Source: QVMM01 sp047030855 (lineage in GTDB: Bacteria > Bacteroidota > Bacteroidia > Bacteroidales > Dysgonomonadaceae). Taken from it: a stretch of DNA of 64,000 nucleotides. The notes under the pieces are model-generated. The model saw only the letters and a program-made list of their open reading frames with translations, made no database searches and was not told the origin of the DNA. A program made the translations under genes and the position numbers. Below are positions 1-8,392 of the stretch, piece by piece. Numbering within the stretch: position 1 is the stretch's first letter; each line of letters starts with the position of its first letter. The stretch is from positions 248,001 through 312,000 of the forward strand of contig JBKYIJ010000008.1 of assembly GCA_047030855.1 (NCBI GenBank), written 5' to 3'.

Positions 1-213
1 AACCGCATCCGCCAGTAACATTCCGTTCTCTTTGCGGATGTTAGTCCATGTCCCGATGGGCAGCATGTAATCTTTGTGATGATAAAACATGATGGGATTA
101 CGCTCAAACTGGGAGAGGTCTATGCCATCAGGTAAAACCCTGAAGCCATAAGTTGTGATGGTGCCATCCAACAATATGAAGGGGATCGGTTTTTTAGAAT
201 CGGTTTTTGCCAT
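1..213 (-). CDS. Phage prohead-protease-like protein, partial (N-terminus only)
   Basis: A leftward reading frame opens at an ATG (complement of 211-213) and runs off the window edge, giving the first 71 residues. The segment FILLDGTITTYGFRVLPDG, then ...NPIMFYHHKD... and ...GTWTNIRKENGMLLADAV, resembles the start of the prohead proteases of Bacteroides phages, where an early G-F-x-V and NPxM..xH pattern is followed by a strand ending LLADPVF. Such proteases process scaffold and capsid proteins during head assembly. It lies divergent from the terminase genes with a 138-bp shared promoter region. The catalytic part is outside the window, so the call rests on the N-terminus and phage context. 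Confidence 0.55.
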   Translation of the reverse strand, partial: MAKTDSKKPIPFILLDGTITTYGFRVLPDGIDLSQFERNPIMFYHHKDYMLPIGTWTNIRKENGMLLADAV

Positions 214-261
214 TGCTTGCTTTTTTCAACAAAGAAATAGCTCAAAAACGGCTGTGGCAAA

Positions 262-294
262 GATCATTACAAGCGTTGTAATGATCGTTACAAC
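262..294. promoter_or_regulatory. Iterated dyad between divergent phage late genes
   Basis: A perfect inverted repeat GATCATTACAA-GCG-TTGTAATGATC (262-286) overlaps a second one, GTTGTAA-TGATCG-TTACAAC (275-294), so the half-site TTACAA/TTGTAA occurs three times in 33 bp. It sits between the protease-like gene (leftward) and the small terminase gene (rightward). I infer an operator for a phage late-gene regulator; no binding protein is identified. Confidence 0.5.
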
Positions 295-351
295 CCTTAT
301 AGCGATTTTTCTTCGGGGGGCTTATAGTCGGTAGTTTCGCAATAAAAAAGC

Positions 352-798
352 ATGGCAAAAAAACTAAATCCGGAACAAGCCAAGAAACTCGCATACTCGA
401 TGTATATCAACGAGGACAAAACGTGGGTCGAGATTGCCGAGGTAGTCGGATACACTCCCGTATCGGTAGGTAATTGGGCGCGGGACGGCTGTTGGAAATA
501 TTTGAAAGAGGCTCTGGCAACCACAAGCGACAATCAACTTAAAAACTTCGCCAACCAACTCAACGAGCTAAACATCAATATCAGTAACCGGGAAGAGGGC
601 TTTCGTTATCCGAACTCGAAAGAAGCCGACGTGCAGATCAAACTGACGAAGGCAATACTGATGTTTCGTGGCGAGGCGGATATAACCGAGATTTTGAAAT
701 TTAACAAGCTATTCCTGACATTCCTGCGGGCAAACTATCCCGACAAGCTCAAAGAATACGCCCTGCTTTTTGACGAATTTATTAAAGAAAGGGTATAG
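352..798 (+). CDS. Mu-like phage small terminase subunit (HTH protein)
   Basis: The 148-residue protein has an N-terminal helix-turn-helix segment (about residues 8-45, YINEDKTWVEIAEVVGYTPV then SVGNWARDGCW), typical of the DNA-recognition domain of phage small terminases and Mu gp27-type proteins. The rest is helical and charged. It ends two bases before the large terminase start, so the two are translationally linked and probably form the packaging complex. Family assignment is inferred from size, HTH and position; DUF1804-type proteins are the closest match I know. Confidence 0.65.
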   Translation: MAKKLNPEQAKKLAYSMYINEDKTWVEIAEVVGYTPVSVGNWARDGCWKYLKEALATTSDNQLKNFANQLNELNINISNREEGFRYPNSKEADVQIKLTKAILMFRGEADITEILKFNKLFLTFLRANYPDKLKEYALLFDEFIKERV

Positions 799-800
799 CC

Positions 801-2399
801 ATGAGTAAAGTGTTGACAAACAAAGAAAAGAAAGCACTCGAAGCATGGGACAAACTCGTCCGGGATATCCTTACAGAAACGGTTGTCGAGGACTTAACCT
901 ACGCTGAGATACAGAAAAAGCGCAAAGAGTTGGAAGCCAACCCCGTGGAGTGGATATATTATATGTTCCCGAAGGCTGCGAAATACAAATTCGCAAAGTT
1001 CCATATCAAAGCCATCAAGCGTATCATCGCCAACAACGACTGGTACGAAGTGCTTTCGTGGTCGCGGGAGCTTGCCAAATCCAGTACCGTCTGCTTTATT
1101 GTCCTATACCTTGTCCTGACGGGAAAGCTGCGCAATATCATATTGGCATCTGCCACGCAGGATAGTGCCGAACGCCTGCTCCGCCCATACCGCGCCCACT
1201 TGGAGAATAACCAACGCATCAAGCAATTCTACGGCGAACAAAAGGGTAGCTTGTGGACTTCGACTGAGTTTGTTACCAAAAAGGGCGTGTCCTTTATCGG
1301 CGTGGGAGCCGGTAATGCTCCCCGTGGTTCCAAAAACGACGATATCCGCCCGGACTGCCTGCTGATAGACGACTTCGATACGGACGAAGATTGCCGTAAC
1401 GAGGATATTATCAAAAAGAAATGGGAGTGGTTCGAACAAGCCCTGTATTTTACGCGATCCATGTCGGAGCCGTTGCGTACGATATGGTGTGGTAATATTA
1501 TCGCCAAGGACTGCTGCATCACCCGCGCCGGGGCAAAAGCCCGGGAGCTTGCCAAACGGGAGAAGCCTCTGGGCAATTGGGATATTATCAACCTTCGGAT
1601 GGTCAATATCAATAAACCCGATCCGCAAAACGACTTCCTGTACGGAACTTCCTCATGGAAAGAAAAAAATACCGAGGATCGTATCGATATTGTGCAGGCT
1701 CAGGTATCGGCATCTTCTGTTCAAAAAGAGTGTTACAACAACCCGGTATCGGAAGGCGAAACGTTTAAGGAGGTTACTTGGGGCAAAGTGCCTCCACTGA
1801 GGGCGTTTCCTTTCCTCGTGTGCTATTCTGACCCCGCACCGAGTAATAATACCAAAACGAAGGCAAACTCTTACAAAGCGTCTTTTCTGTTGGGTATTTT
1901 GGAAGGCAAGCTCTATGTCATAACCGGATACCTCGACCGCGTTACCAATGCCGAGTTTGTGGAGTGGTATTATTATGTAGATAAATATGTAGACGAGCGC
2001 AATCAGGTCTATAACTACATAGAAAATAATAAACTGCAAGACCCATTCTACGAGCAGGTCTTCATTCCATTATTCGCACAAGCCCGGCAAAACCACAATA
2101 AAATTATCAACATATCGCCCGATGAGCGTAAAAAGCCGGACAAGTTTGCCCGTATCGAAGGGAACCTCGAACCTCTGAACAGGCAGGGCAACCTGATACT
2201 GAACGAAGCAGAGAAAGGCAACCCGCACATGCAACGCCTTGAGGAGCAGTTCCTGATGGTCAACCCACGACTGACGGCTCCCGCCGACGGTGTGGACTGC
2301 GTAGAGGGTGGATTCTTTGTTGCCAACCAGAAAATGAGCGCATTGGCTCCGAATGCCATCACATTCGGGACTCGAAATACTAACCCCAAAAAATATTAA
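801..2399 (+). CDS. Mu-like phage large terminase (gp28-type ATPase/nuclease)
   Basis: A 532-residue protein that would power DNA packaging into the prohead and cut the phage DNA. A Walker-A-like segment SRELAKSST (about residue 88) replaces the classical P-loop, as in Mu-type terminases. The Walker B strand is CLLIDDFDTDED (about residue 186-197). The C-terminal RNase H-like nuclease begins at VCYSDPAPS (about residue 340) with the first acidic residue in YSDP. It follows the small subunit directly and precedes the portal gene, the usual order. Length is normal for the family. Confidence 0.85.
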   Translation: MSKVLTNKEKKALEAWDKLVRDILTETVVEDLTYAEIQKKRKELEANPVEWIYYMFPKAAKYKFAKFHIKAIKRIIANNDWYEVLSWSRELAKSSTVCFIVLYLVLTGKLRNIILASATQDSAERLLRPYRAHLENNQRIKQFYGEQKGSLWTSTEFVTKKGVSFIGVGAGNAPRGSKNDDIRPDCLLIDDFDTDEDCRNEDIIKKKWEWFEQALYFTRSMSEPLRTIWCGNIIAKDCCITRAGAKARELAKREKPLGNWDIINLRMVNINKPDPQNDFLYGTSSWKEKNTEDRIDIVQAQVSASSVQKECYNNPVSEGETFKEVTWGKVPPLRAFPFLVCYSDPAPSNNTKTKANSYKASFLLGILEGKLYVITGYLDRVTNAEFVEWYYYVDKYVDERNQVYNYIENNKLQDPFYEQVFIPLFAQARQNHNKIINISPDERKKPDKFARIEGNLEPLNRQGNLILNEAEKGNPHMQRLEEQFLMVNPRLTAPADGVDCVEGGFFVANQKMSALAPNAITFGTRNTNPKKY

Positions 2400-2402
2400 C
2401 GT

Positions 2403-2702
2403 ATGAACTTCAACGATTTAAAATGCAAAATCAAAAACGCCTGTGTGAAATGGTATATCCGCTTCAAAGGTCGACCATACCTCCTGTACAAAGCCAAAAA
2501 GAAAGCCGACAAGCTACACAGGCAAACGGGCAAGCGTTACAGGGTATTCTTTTTCGGGTACAAGTTCTATGTATGGACTCGCGAAGATATTAAGGAACGC
2601 AAACGCATCGGGCTGTTTAAAGACAACCTCAAATGCGGTGCGGACTTCGATAGGATATGTTTTTACGATACTCTAAACCCGGAACGCTATGTTTTTAAGT
2701 AA
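2403..2702 (+). CDS. Hypothetical phage protein (99 aa, basic)
   Basis: Small lysine- and aromatic-rich protein starting four bases after the terminase stop and overlapping the next gene by 14 bp, so it belongs to the packaging/head operon. A segment KRYRVFFFGYKFYVWTREDI suggests a beta-rich core. I recognise no family. The tight packing between terminase and DUF1320 genes supports it as a real gene. Confidence 0.6.
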   Translation: MNFNDLKCKIKNACVKWYIRFKGRPYLLYKAKKKADKLHRQTGKRYRVFFFGYKFYVWTREDIKERKRIGLFKDNLKCGADFDRICFYDTLNPERYVFK

Positions 2703-3102
2703 CGACGAAATGAAGACCCATCTCTACGCCGAGAATATCAGCGTCATACAGCGTGACGACGAGACCATACTCACGGCGGCGATACAAGGTGCAATCGTGG
2801 AAGCTAAAGGATACCTGAAGGCATACGACCTCGACAAGGTGTTCGGCAGTATTGGCGACGAACGCAACCCCCTGCTATTGATATGGGTCAAGGATATAGC
2901 CACATGGCACTTTCTTGTATTGTGCAATGCCGGGCATGAGTTGAAATTGCGACAAGACCGCTATGACAGAGCCATCGCATGGCTTCGTGGCGTACAAAAA
3001 GGAGATATCGACCCCGACCTGCCTGTAAAAGAGGACGAAAACGGAACGGGGACGGGTATTATAAAATTCGGTAGTAATCCCCCTCGGGGACAACATTTCT
3101 GA
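2689..3102 (+). CDS. DUF1320 / Mu gp36-like head-tail protein
   Basis: 137 residues matching the Mu gp36-type (DUF1320) pattern: an N-terminal motif FLSNDEMKTHLY, a helical section IVEAKGYLKAYDLDKVF, then RNPLLLIWVKDIATWHFLVLC and a C-terminal YDRAIAWLRGVQKGDIDPDLP. These proteins sit at the head-tail interface and are found beside portal genes in Mu-like phages. The ATG overlaps the end of the upstream gene by 14 bp, and the portal gene starts two bases after its stop. Confidence 0.75.
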   Translation: MFLSNDEMKTHLYAENISVIQRDDETILTAAIQGAIVEAKGYLKAYDLDKVFGSIGDERNPLLLIWVKDIATWHFLVLCNAGHELKLRQDRYDRAIAWLRGVQKGDIDPDLPVKEDENGTGTGIIKFGSNPPRGQHF

Positions 3103-3104
3103 TT

Positions 3105-5687
3105 ATGGCAAAGAAAACTTTAGTAAAAAAGCCCAGTGGAGGCGATACCATTATAACACAGCTTATTATCAAGCAACCGCAACGCTCGACCTCGGATGTG
3201 AGTGCGTGGCGCAACGCCCTGCGGTCAGCCGATGGCGGGCGCGTGAAAGCCTTGTTTGACCTATACGAAGACCTTTTGATAGATACCACTTTATTCAGGT
3301 CATGGAACAAACGGATAGATGCCATCACCAATGCCGAGCTTGTGTTCCAGTTGGAGGACAATGAATCGAGCGACGATGTGGATGCCCTCATGGAAACACT
3401 CTCATGGGAGACGCTATTAACCGGGATAATGAATTACAAAGGGTATGGACGCTTCGGGGTGGAGTGTGATTTTTCCGATGGGTTTAACGCAAGTATCATC
3501 CCGCCCAAACATATCAACCTGACAAACCATTGTATCCTGATCAACGACTCCGACGAAAAAGGCATCGACTACCTGACCGATCCGAACCTGATCGTATTGG
3601 GCGATCCGCGCGACTTCGGTCTGTTCCTGCGGACGGCTCCGTATGCGATTTGGAAGCGGGGAGGATTCGGGGATTACGCTCAATGGTTGGAGCTATTCGG
3701 AATGCCGCAACGGGTCGGTAAATATTCGAGTTACGATCCGCAAAGCCGCATCCTGCTCGAGCAGGCTCTGCAAAATGCAGGCTCCGCCCCGTGGTGCGTG
3801 ATACCGAAGGAGACGGATGTAGAAACGGTGGACAAAGGAAGTAACTCCTCCGGCGATTCGTTCAACGAGTTCAGGCAGGCATGTAACGAGGAGATGCTTA
3901 TCGCCGTAGTCGGTAATACGCTGACTATGATTGCCGGAACGAAAGGTGCGCGCTCGCTTGGCGATGTACATAAAGAGGTGGAGGAGGCTATCAATAAAGC
4001 TGACATGCGTTTTGTGGAAAAAGTCCTCAATACCTATTTTAAACCGATGCTCGAAGCGCGGGGCTATCATGTACAGGGTGGCAAGTTTGTATTCCCTGCC
4101 GCCGTGGAACCGCTGACCGTTACCGAAATTATATCACTGAGCGATATATTGGATATTCCTGCATGGTGGCTGTATGATAAGTTCGGTATCCCATCCCCGA
4201 AAGAGGGAGAGCCATTGGCGCGTAAAAAATCGGTATCGGTGGAGGAGATCGATGTCGATAAAAAAGAGAAATCCGGAGCGAAGGATAAGAAAAAGGAGGA
4301 GGAAAAAGTGAAGGACACCAAACTTCATGACGACCGCAATTTCTTATTAAAACTGGTAGACAAGGTTTTTCTCGACGCCCCGACGAAGTGGAGCGGGGCA
4401 TTTCAGAACTGGAGCAGGAGTTGGAAGAGGCGTATAACGGGCAGGATCACACTTGATGACGGCTATACAATAGATATAGACAAACTCCTGAAAGAAGCCA
4501 TCGAGGAGGTATATGGGAACAAAGGCAGCAAGGAGCTTGTCAATAAAAACCTCTTTGATATTACCAACAATGCCCTGCAACACGGCATCGACTCCGAACT
4601 GGAGGATAATGTTATCGACAAGGAGTTTATCCGGCAATTCAAAGAAAATGCCGCCGTATTCTCGGCTTTCAAAAACCATCAGCAGACCGATCTGTTTGTC
4701 AAGGCTTTATACGACGAAGATGGCAAGTTGCGTTCGTTCCGGGCATTTCGCAAGGAGTGCCTGAAAATAGGCGAGAAGTTTAACGAGCAGTATTTGCAAA
4801 CCGAATACAATACGGCTGTGCGTGCGGCTCGGATGGCAGCCAATTTGAAAAAGTACGAAAAAACGGCGCACCTGTATCCGAACCTCGAATATATCGAAAC
4901 AAACTCGTCGCATCCCCGGGAGCAGCACCTCGAATATGTAGGAACCATCCTGCCTATCCATCATAAAGCATGGGCATGGCTGATGCCGCCAAGTGATTGG
5001 AACTGCGACTGCTCGGTGCGCCCAACGGATAAAGAGGCAACTGTGGCTCCCGTCAAACCTTCGGGTCTCAATCCGATATTTGATAACAATCCGGCACAAA
5101 CAGCCGAGTTTGTCAATACCAAAGAGACTCCATATTATACCCACACGCCCGAAAACCTACGGGACAAGGTAGAGAAAGAGGGCAAAAAGCTGTTAAAGGA
5201 ATACAACAAACAGGTTGCCGAGCATCGCAAGGAAGTAACCGAGGTATATAAGGGCAAAAACGGCGGGATGCTCGAGGTGGTGCCACAGCAAAAGCAGGAG
5301 TTTGAGAAAAACAAGGCTACCTATAAGATATTAGCCGACAACGGCGGTAGGTACACGCTATTAAAACCTGTGAATGTGGATAATGTAAAGAGTCCGGACG
5401 CTTTCAACTATATCAAAAGTATATACTCCGATGCCAAGCACCCGGTAACGGATATCGGAAAAAATGCGATACAGGCATCCATACGCTCGGCAGACAGGCA
5501 GGGAGTGCAGGAGGTAGTTATCCGTTTAGAGAAAGATTATCCTTCACGGGATTTGTTCGACGGCTTCAAAGCTGCATTACAGCCGGGACGGGTAGATAAT
5601 GTTAAGACGGTTATTCTGATCAGAAACGGCAGGAAGCCGATGTATTTGGATGTAGTAAAACTGATGAAACGCTTTGCCAAAAAATAA
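3105..5687 (+). CDS. Portal (DUF935) - MuF minor head protein fusion with C-terminal toxin-like domain
   Basis: An 860-residue three-part protein. Residues about 1-400 match the Mu gp29-type portal (DUF935), through which DNA enters the head. A charged linker follows (KKEKSGAKDKKKEEEKVKD, about 385-405). Residues about 560-690 are a Mu gpF-like domain with the marker segment WAWLMPPSDWNCDCSVRP. Residues about 735-860 begin ILADNGGRYTLL and include NVKSPDAFNYIKSIYSD and a late hydrophobic strand TVILIRNGRKP. That pattern resembles the CdiA-CT/BECR-fold RNase domains carried at MuF C-termini. Portal-MuF fusions are common in Bacteroidetes Mu-like phages. The toxin reading of the tail is inference. 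A hairpin follows the stop. Confidence 0.85.
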   Translation: MAKKTLVKKPSGGDTIITQLIIKQPQRSTSDVSAWRNALRSADGGRVKALFDLYEDLLIDTTLFRSWNKRIDAITNAELVFQLEDNESSDDVDALMETLSWETLLTGIMNYKGYGRFGVECDFSDGFNASIIPPKHINLTNHCILINDSDEKGIDYLTDPNLIVLGDPRDFGLFLRTAPYAIWKRGGFGDYAQWLELFGMPQRVGKYSSYDPQSRILLEQALQNAGSAPWCVIPKETDVETVDKGSNSSGDSFNEFRQACNEEMLIAVVGNTLTMIAGTKGARSLGDVHKEVEEAINKADMRFVEKVLNTYFKPMLEARGYHVQGGKFVFPAAVEPLTVTEIISLSDILDIPAWWLYDKFGIPSPKEGEPLARKKSVSVEEIDVDKKEKSGAKDKKKEEEKVKDTKLHDDRNFLLKLVDKVFLDAPTKWSGAFQNWSRSWKRRITGRITLDDGYTIDIDKLLKEAIEEVYGNKGSKELVNKNLFDITNNALQHGIDSELEDNVIDKEFIRQFKENAAVFSAFKNHQQTDLFVKALYDEDGKLRSFRAFRKECLKIGEKFNEQYLQTEYNTAVRAARMAANLKKYEKTAHLYPNLEYIETNSSHPREQHLEYVGTILPIHHKAWAWLMPPSDWNCDCSVRPTDKEATVAPVKPSGLNPIFDNNPAQTAEFVNTKETPYYTHTPENLRDKVEKEGKKLLKEYNKQVAEHRKEVTEVYKGKNGGMLEVVPQQKQEFEKNKATYKILADNGGRYTLLKPVNVDNVKSPDAFNYIKSIYSDAKHPVTDIGKNAIQASIRSADRQGVQEVVIRLEKDYPSRDLFDGFKAALQPGRVDNVKTVILIRNGRKPMYLDVVKLMKRFAKK

Positions 5688-5720
5688 ACAAAGGAAAATA
5701 CCGAGGCACTTTCCTTTGTT
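5687..5720 (+). terminator. Stem-loop after the portal-MuF gene
   Basis: AACAAAGGAAA (5687-5697) pairs perfectly with TTTCCTTTGTT (5710-5720) around a 12-nt loop, immediately after the portal-MuF stop. No T-run follows (GGGGGTGTGT instead), so it could be a processing or attenuation hairpin rather than a strong terminator. Confidence 0.45.
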
Positions 5721-5810
5721 GGGGGTGTGTGGCATGGTTGGATACATACTCACTCACCGATACAAAAATAAGGTTTAAACCATTATTAAACAAGCATTAA
5801 AGGTTATTTT

Positions 5811-6308
5811 ATGGATATAAATGAAGGTAATCGGATTTTTCAAGAAAGAATGCAGGAGCTACAGGCATTTATAGACGGGGAGGATATCCGCGATATTATG
5901 GGCGTGGAGGCTGTGAACCATTTTCAGGGATCATTCGATAACGAGGGATTTACCGATAAGACGACCGATCCGTGGCAGGACGTCGAACGCCGGGACGACA
6001 AAAGTGAGTGGTACGGACATTCGGGACAGACAGGCAAATTTTCGCAGGCTCGGACAACCGCCAAAATATTGACCGGAGAGACGCGGGAGCTTCGCAACTC
6101 TATATTTTATGTACATACGGACAGCGGTGTGAAGGTAACGAGCCCTACGGCATACGGGCGGGTGCATCAATTCGGTTTATTGGCGAAGATATATGGTGGT
6201 AAATCTTTTCAGATGACTCCCAGACCGTTTATGGGCAAATCGGTACTCCTGAAAAATAATATTGAAGATAAGATTAAACGCGAATTCATTAAAATATTAA
6301 CGAAATGA
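5811..6308 (+). CDS. Phage virion morphogenesis protein (Mu gpG-like)
   Basis: 165 residues with the features of Mu gpG/tail-completion-type virion morphogenesis proteins: N-terminal RMQELQAFIDGEDIRDIMGVEAV, central GFTDKTTDPWQDVERR, the segment AKILTGETRELRNSI, and a C-terminal GRVHQFG...RPFMG. The motif order (I-L-x-x-T-G-x-L-x-x-S, then H-Q-x-G, then R-P-F-G) is typical. It acts in head-tail joining. It overlaps the next gene by four bases (ATGA), so the two are co-translated. Confidence 0.8.
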   Translation: MDINEGNRIFQERMQELQAFIDGEDIRDIMGVEAVNHFQGSFDNEGFTDKTTDPWQDVERRDDKSEWYGHSGQTGKFSQARTTAKILTGETRELRNSIFYVHTDSGVKVTSPTAYGRVHQFGLLAKIYGGKSFQMTPRPFMGKSVLLKNNIEDKIKREFIKILTK

Positions 6309-6763
6309 AGGTAATTTACAACGACATTTTAGATCGGTTAAATCCGCTTTTGCAGGATAAAACCTTGCGGTGGTTCGATTGGGACAACGGGCAACTGAAA
6401 AAGAAAGATGCCACAGGACGCTACGCGGTAGCCTTTCCTTGCGCGCTGATTCGTGTAGGTGTGACGGGAACCAAAGATATAACGGATCAGGTGCAGGATT
6501 GCAGATCGGCGGTCACCATAACATTGGCTTTCGATCCTCTCAGCTACGGACGCACGGCTGCCAACGCCCCGGAAGATGTCCGGGAGCAGGGACTGGCTCC
6601 CTACGAAATTATTGCTAAAGTGTATGCTACGCTGCAAGGCTATGGGACTGACCATTTTGATTGCCTGCGACGCCGTTCGCAAAGTGAGGTAACACACGGC
6701 GACTTGTTTGTGTACCAGATAGTATTCGAGTGTGAGTTTGAGGATAGTACAGCAGAGGATTAA
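6305..6763 (+). CDS. Hypothetical phage head-tail/tail-terminator-type protein
   Basis: 152 residues beginning MKVIYNDILDRLN, followed by LIRVGVTGTKDITDQVQDCR and SAVTITLAFDPLS. A short helical start followed by a strand with alternating hydrophobics and a late YQIVFECEFEDS strand is reminiscent of the small tail-terminator fold placed after gpG in Mu-like phages, but I cannot assign a family. It is the last rightward gene here; a bidirectional terminator follows directly. Confidence 0.6.
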   Translation: MKVIYNDILDRLNPLLQDKTLRWFDWDNGQLKKKDATGRYAVAFPCALIRVGVTGTKDITDQVQDCRSAVTITLAFDPLSYGRTAANAPEDVREQGLAPYEIIAKVYATLQGYGTDHFDCLRRRSQSEVTHGDLFVYQIVFECEFEDSTAED

Positions 6764-6765
6764 AA

Positions 6766-6783
6766 AAAGCCCCGAAGGGCTTT
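6766..6783. terminator. Bidirectional terminator between convergent phage operons
   Basis: AAAGCCC-CGAA-GGGCTTT is a perfect 7-bp stem with a 4-nt loop, flanked by A-runs on the left and by TTTAAAA on the right. It lies between the rightward head operon and the leftward early operon, which meet here, and can serve both strands. Confidence 0.8.
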
Positions 6784-7561
6784 AAAACAAGGTTGGATGG
6801 TTTTTATAGTTGGTAACGAGTATCTCGGTTCGTCGGTTTTTCATATTGACTCGCTCGCCAATGGTAATCACATTCAGACCTCGCCGCTTGGCTTCTGAAA
6901 TAACAAACGGGTGGTCGAACTCGCTCATGGCAAACTTACAGCCACAACCTTCCAATACATTATATAAGTCGAAGCAGTCCTCCTCCGTCCATTTTATGCC
7001 GGTTAGTTCGCCGTAGTTATTATCGGTATCCACATACGGAGAGTCCGAGTAAACGAGTGTATCTTCCTTTTCGTTGTCGTCCTTAAACGATACCAAACGA
7101 AAAAACCCGCGAAAATCGACATTTGTAAAATATACCTGAAACAAATAATCGAAGGTCTCGTTAATTGAATCCAACAAAATCTGCGCGGTATTATTGGCTC
7201 CAATACGCAGGGTCTCGGGTTTGCCCATGTAACCGAAATTACTCAGGAATAGAAAGCGGACGGCTCTCAATACAGGCTCGGTTTCGGTATTCTTTTTCCA
7301 ATACTCCCACAAGTCGGCGTGTATGGGCATGCGTTTGATATATTCTATCAGGTCGCTTTTATTGTCTTTTACAACGCAAAACAGGTTATATACCTCGCTG
7401 TCCATATCGTTGACGATGTTATATTTGGCTTTTGGTTTGTTGAAAAACATCCCGCCTGCCCCGAAAAACAACTCAATGTACTGCTTGTGGCGTGGAAAGT
7501 GCGCCTGCACATCTTTGGCAATCTTCGACTTATTGCCTAATCTTCTTAATAATGTTGCCAT
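6782..7561 (-). CDS. Phage DNA N6-adenine methyltransferase (D12 class, DSPY variant)
   Basis: 259 residues of the Dam/D12 class. The SAM-binding motif is ELFFGAGGMFF (about residues 30-40) and the catalytic motif IV is SDSPYVDT (DSPY at 173-176) in place of the usual DPPY. The C-terminal YKNHPTLF region is normal. It would methylate adenine in a short DNA site, probably protecting phage DNA from host restriction or regulating transposition. It is the last gene of the leftward early operon. The Pro-to-Ser change in DPPY is unusual but the Asp and Tyr that contact the target base are kept. Confidence 0.85.
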   Translation of the reverse strand: MATLLRRLGNKSKIAKDVQAHFPRHKQYIELFFGAGGMFFNKPKAKYNIVNDMDSEVYNLFCVVKDNKSDLIEYIKRMPIHADLWEYWKKNTETEPVLRAVRFLFLSNFGYMGKPETLRIGANNTAQILLDSINETFDYLFQVYFTNVDFRGFFRLVSFKDDNEKEDTLVYSDSPYVDTDNNYGELTGIKWTEEDCFDLYNVLEGCGCKFAMSEFDHPFVISEAKRRGLNVITIGERVNMKNRRTEILVTNYKNHPTLF

Positions 7562-7573
7562 ATTCTTTTATTA

Positions 7574-7906
7574 TTATTGATTTCTATATTTATCATTTAT
7601 AGTTTTTACTTCATCGTATATTTTTACGGGTACTTTAATACTGCCATTGGGAGTGACGAGAGCCTCTTTCTTATAAAATCTATTTAACGAATAGGATATA
7701 TATAATTTATTAGTTGAGTTCACTTTCAACCCGTATAATATTAAAGCCATATCGAGCAAGTCCTTAAACTGAACTCGCAGGTCTCGACAAATTACATCCT
7801 CGCCCCGGCAAAGCATAAGTTCTTTCATTACATCATAGCCATCAACACTATCGTATAAATCCAGTAACTCTCTGTTTACTTTATCTTTATTATCTACTTT
7901 TTTCAT
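7574..7906 (-). CDS. Hypothetical phage protein (110 aa)
   Basis: Charged, mostly helical protein: KVDNKDKVNRELLDLYDSVD, then a C-terminal NRFYKKEALVTPNGSIKVPV. It lies 12 bp upstream of the methylase in the same direction and abuts the next small gene, so it is part of the early operon. I see no recognised domain. Confidence 0.55.
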   Translation of the reverse strand: MKKVDNKDKVNRELLDLYDSVDGYDVMKELMLCRGEDVICRDLRVQFKDLLDMALILYGLKVNSTNKLYISYSLNRFYKKEALVTPNGSIKVPVKIYDEVKTINDKYRNQ

Positions 7907-8146
7907 TTAATCAAATGTTAATGTTAATTGCCGTTTTGCTTCGGCTTCTTTTCTATCCAATAATTCAAGCTCTTTCTTGGCGTTACAACTCAGGTAATTG
8001 TTAAAACATGAGTAACTGATGTGGTACTGCTTTTCGATCAGCGTCCGGTAGATATAGGTATAAGGTACGCCGCGAGAGTACTCTCGCTCTGCTATTACCT
8101 GTATTTCCAGTATCTTATTCAACAAATTCCTCCTATTGTAAGCCAT
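7907..8146 (-). CDS. Small phage helix-turn-helix-like protein
   Basis: 79 residues; the middle part GVPYTYIYRTLIEKQYHIS followed by YSCFNNYL has the spacing of a helix-turn-helix, and the C-terminus is a charged helix. It abuts the downstream 110-residue protein without a gap. Probably a DNA-binding accessory of the early region, but no specific family is recognised. Confidence 0.5.
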   Translation of the reverse strand: MAYNRRNLLNKILEIQVIAEREYSRGVPYTYIYRTLIEKQYHISYSCFNNYLSCNAKKELELLDRKEAEAKRQLTLTFD

Positions 8147-8220
8147 ACATCCCGAATTTTAAGTATATTTGTAGTGCCACCTACGCCTTTTGCTATCTTC
8201 CGGGATGTGAGAGGCTTTTT

Positions 8221-8391
8221 TTATTCCAACATCTTTAGCTCTTTTTCCAGTTCGATCTGTCGCATCAGACCCATTATTATCAAATCTTTCGAGATTAACA
8301 TCTTATCCGTCAGATACACATACAATACCAAAACCAGACTCAGTAGTGCGAAAAACACACATGTTATACTTAGAATTATTATTGCTGTCAT
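8221..8391 (-). CDS. Small single-span membrane protein (56 aa)
   Basis: An ATG at the complement of 8389-8391 opens 56 codons ending in TAA at 8221. Residues 1-27 (MTAIIILSITCVFFALLSLV and onward) form one strong transmembrane helix; residues 28-56 form a charged amphipathic helix (IMGLMRQIELEKELKMLE). It starts just beyond the stop of the deoxyribosyltransferase-like gene, in the same operon. Such N-in, short coiled-coil phage proteins include spanin- and holin-like proteins, but nothing here decides the role. Confidence 0.55.
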   Translation of the reverse strand: MTAIIILSITCVFFALLSLVLVLYVYLTDKMLISKDLIIMGLMRQIELEKELKMLE

Positions 8392-8392
8392 A

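Noticed and set aside
1104..1628. Long antisense frame inside the large terminase
   Set aside because: It lies wholly within a well-supported gene on the other strand and has no recognisable domain or own start signals.
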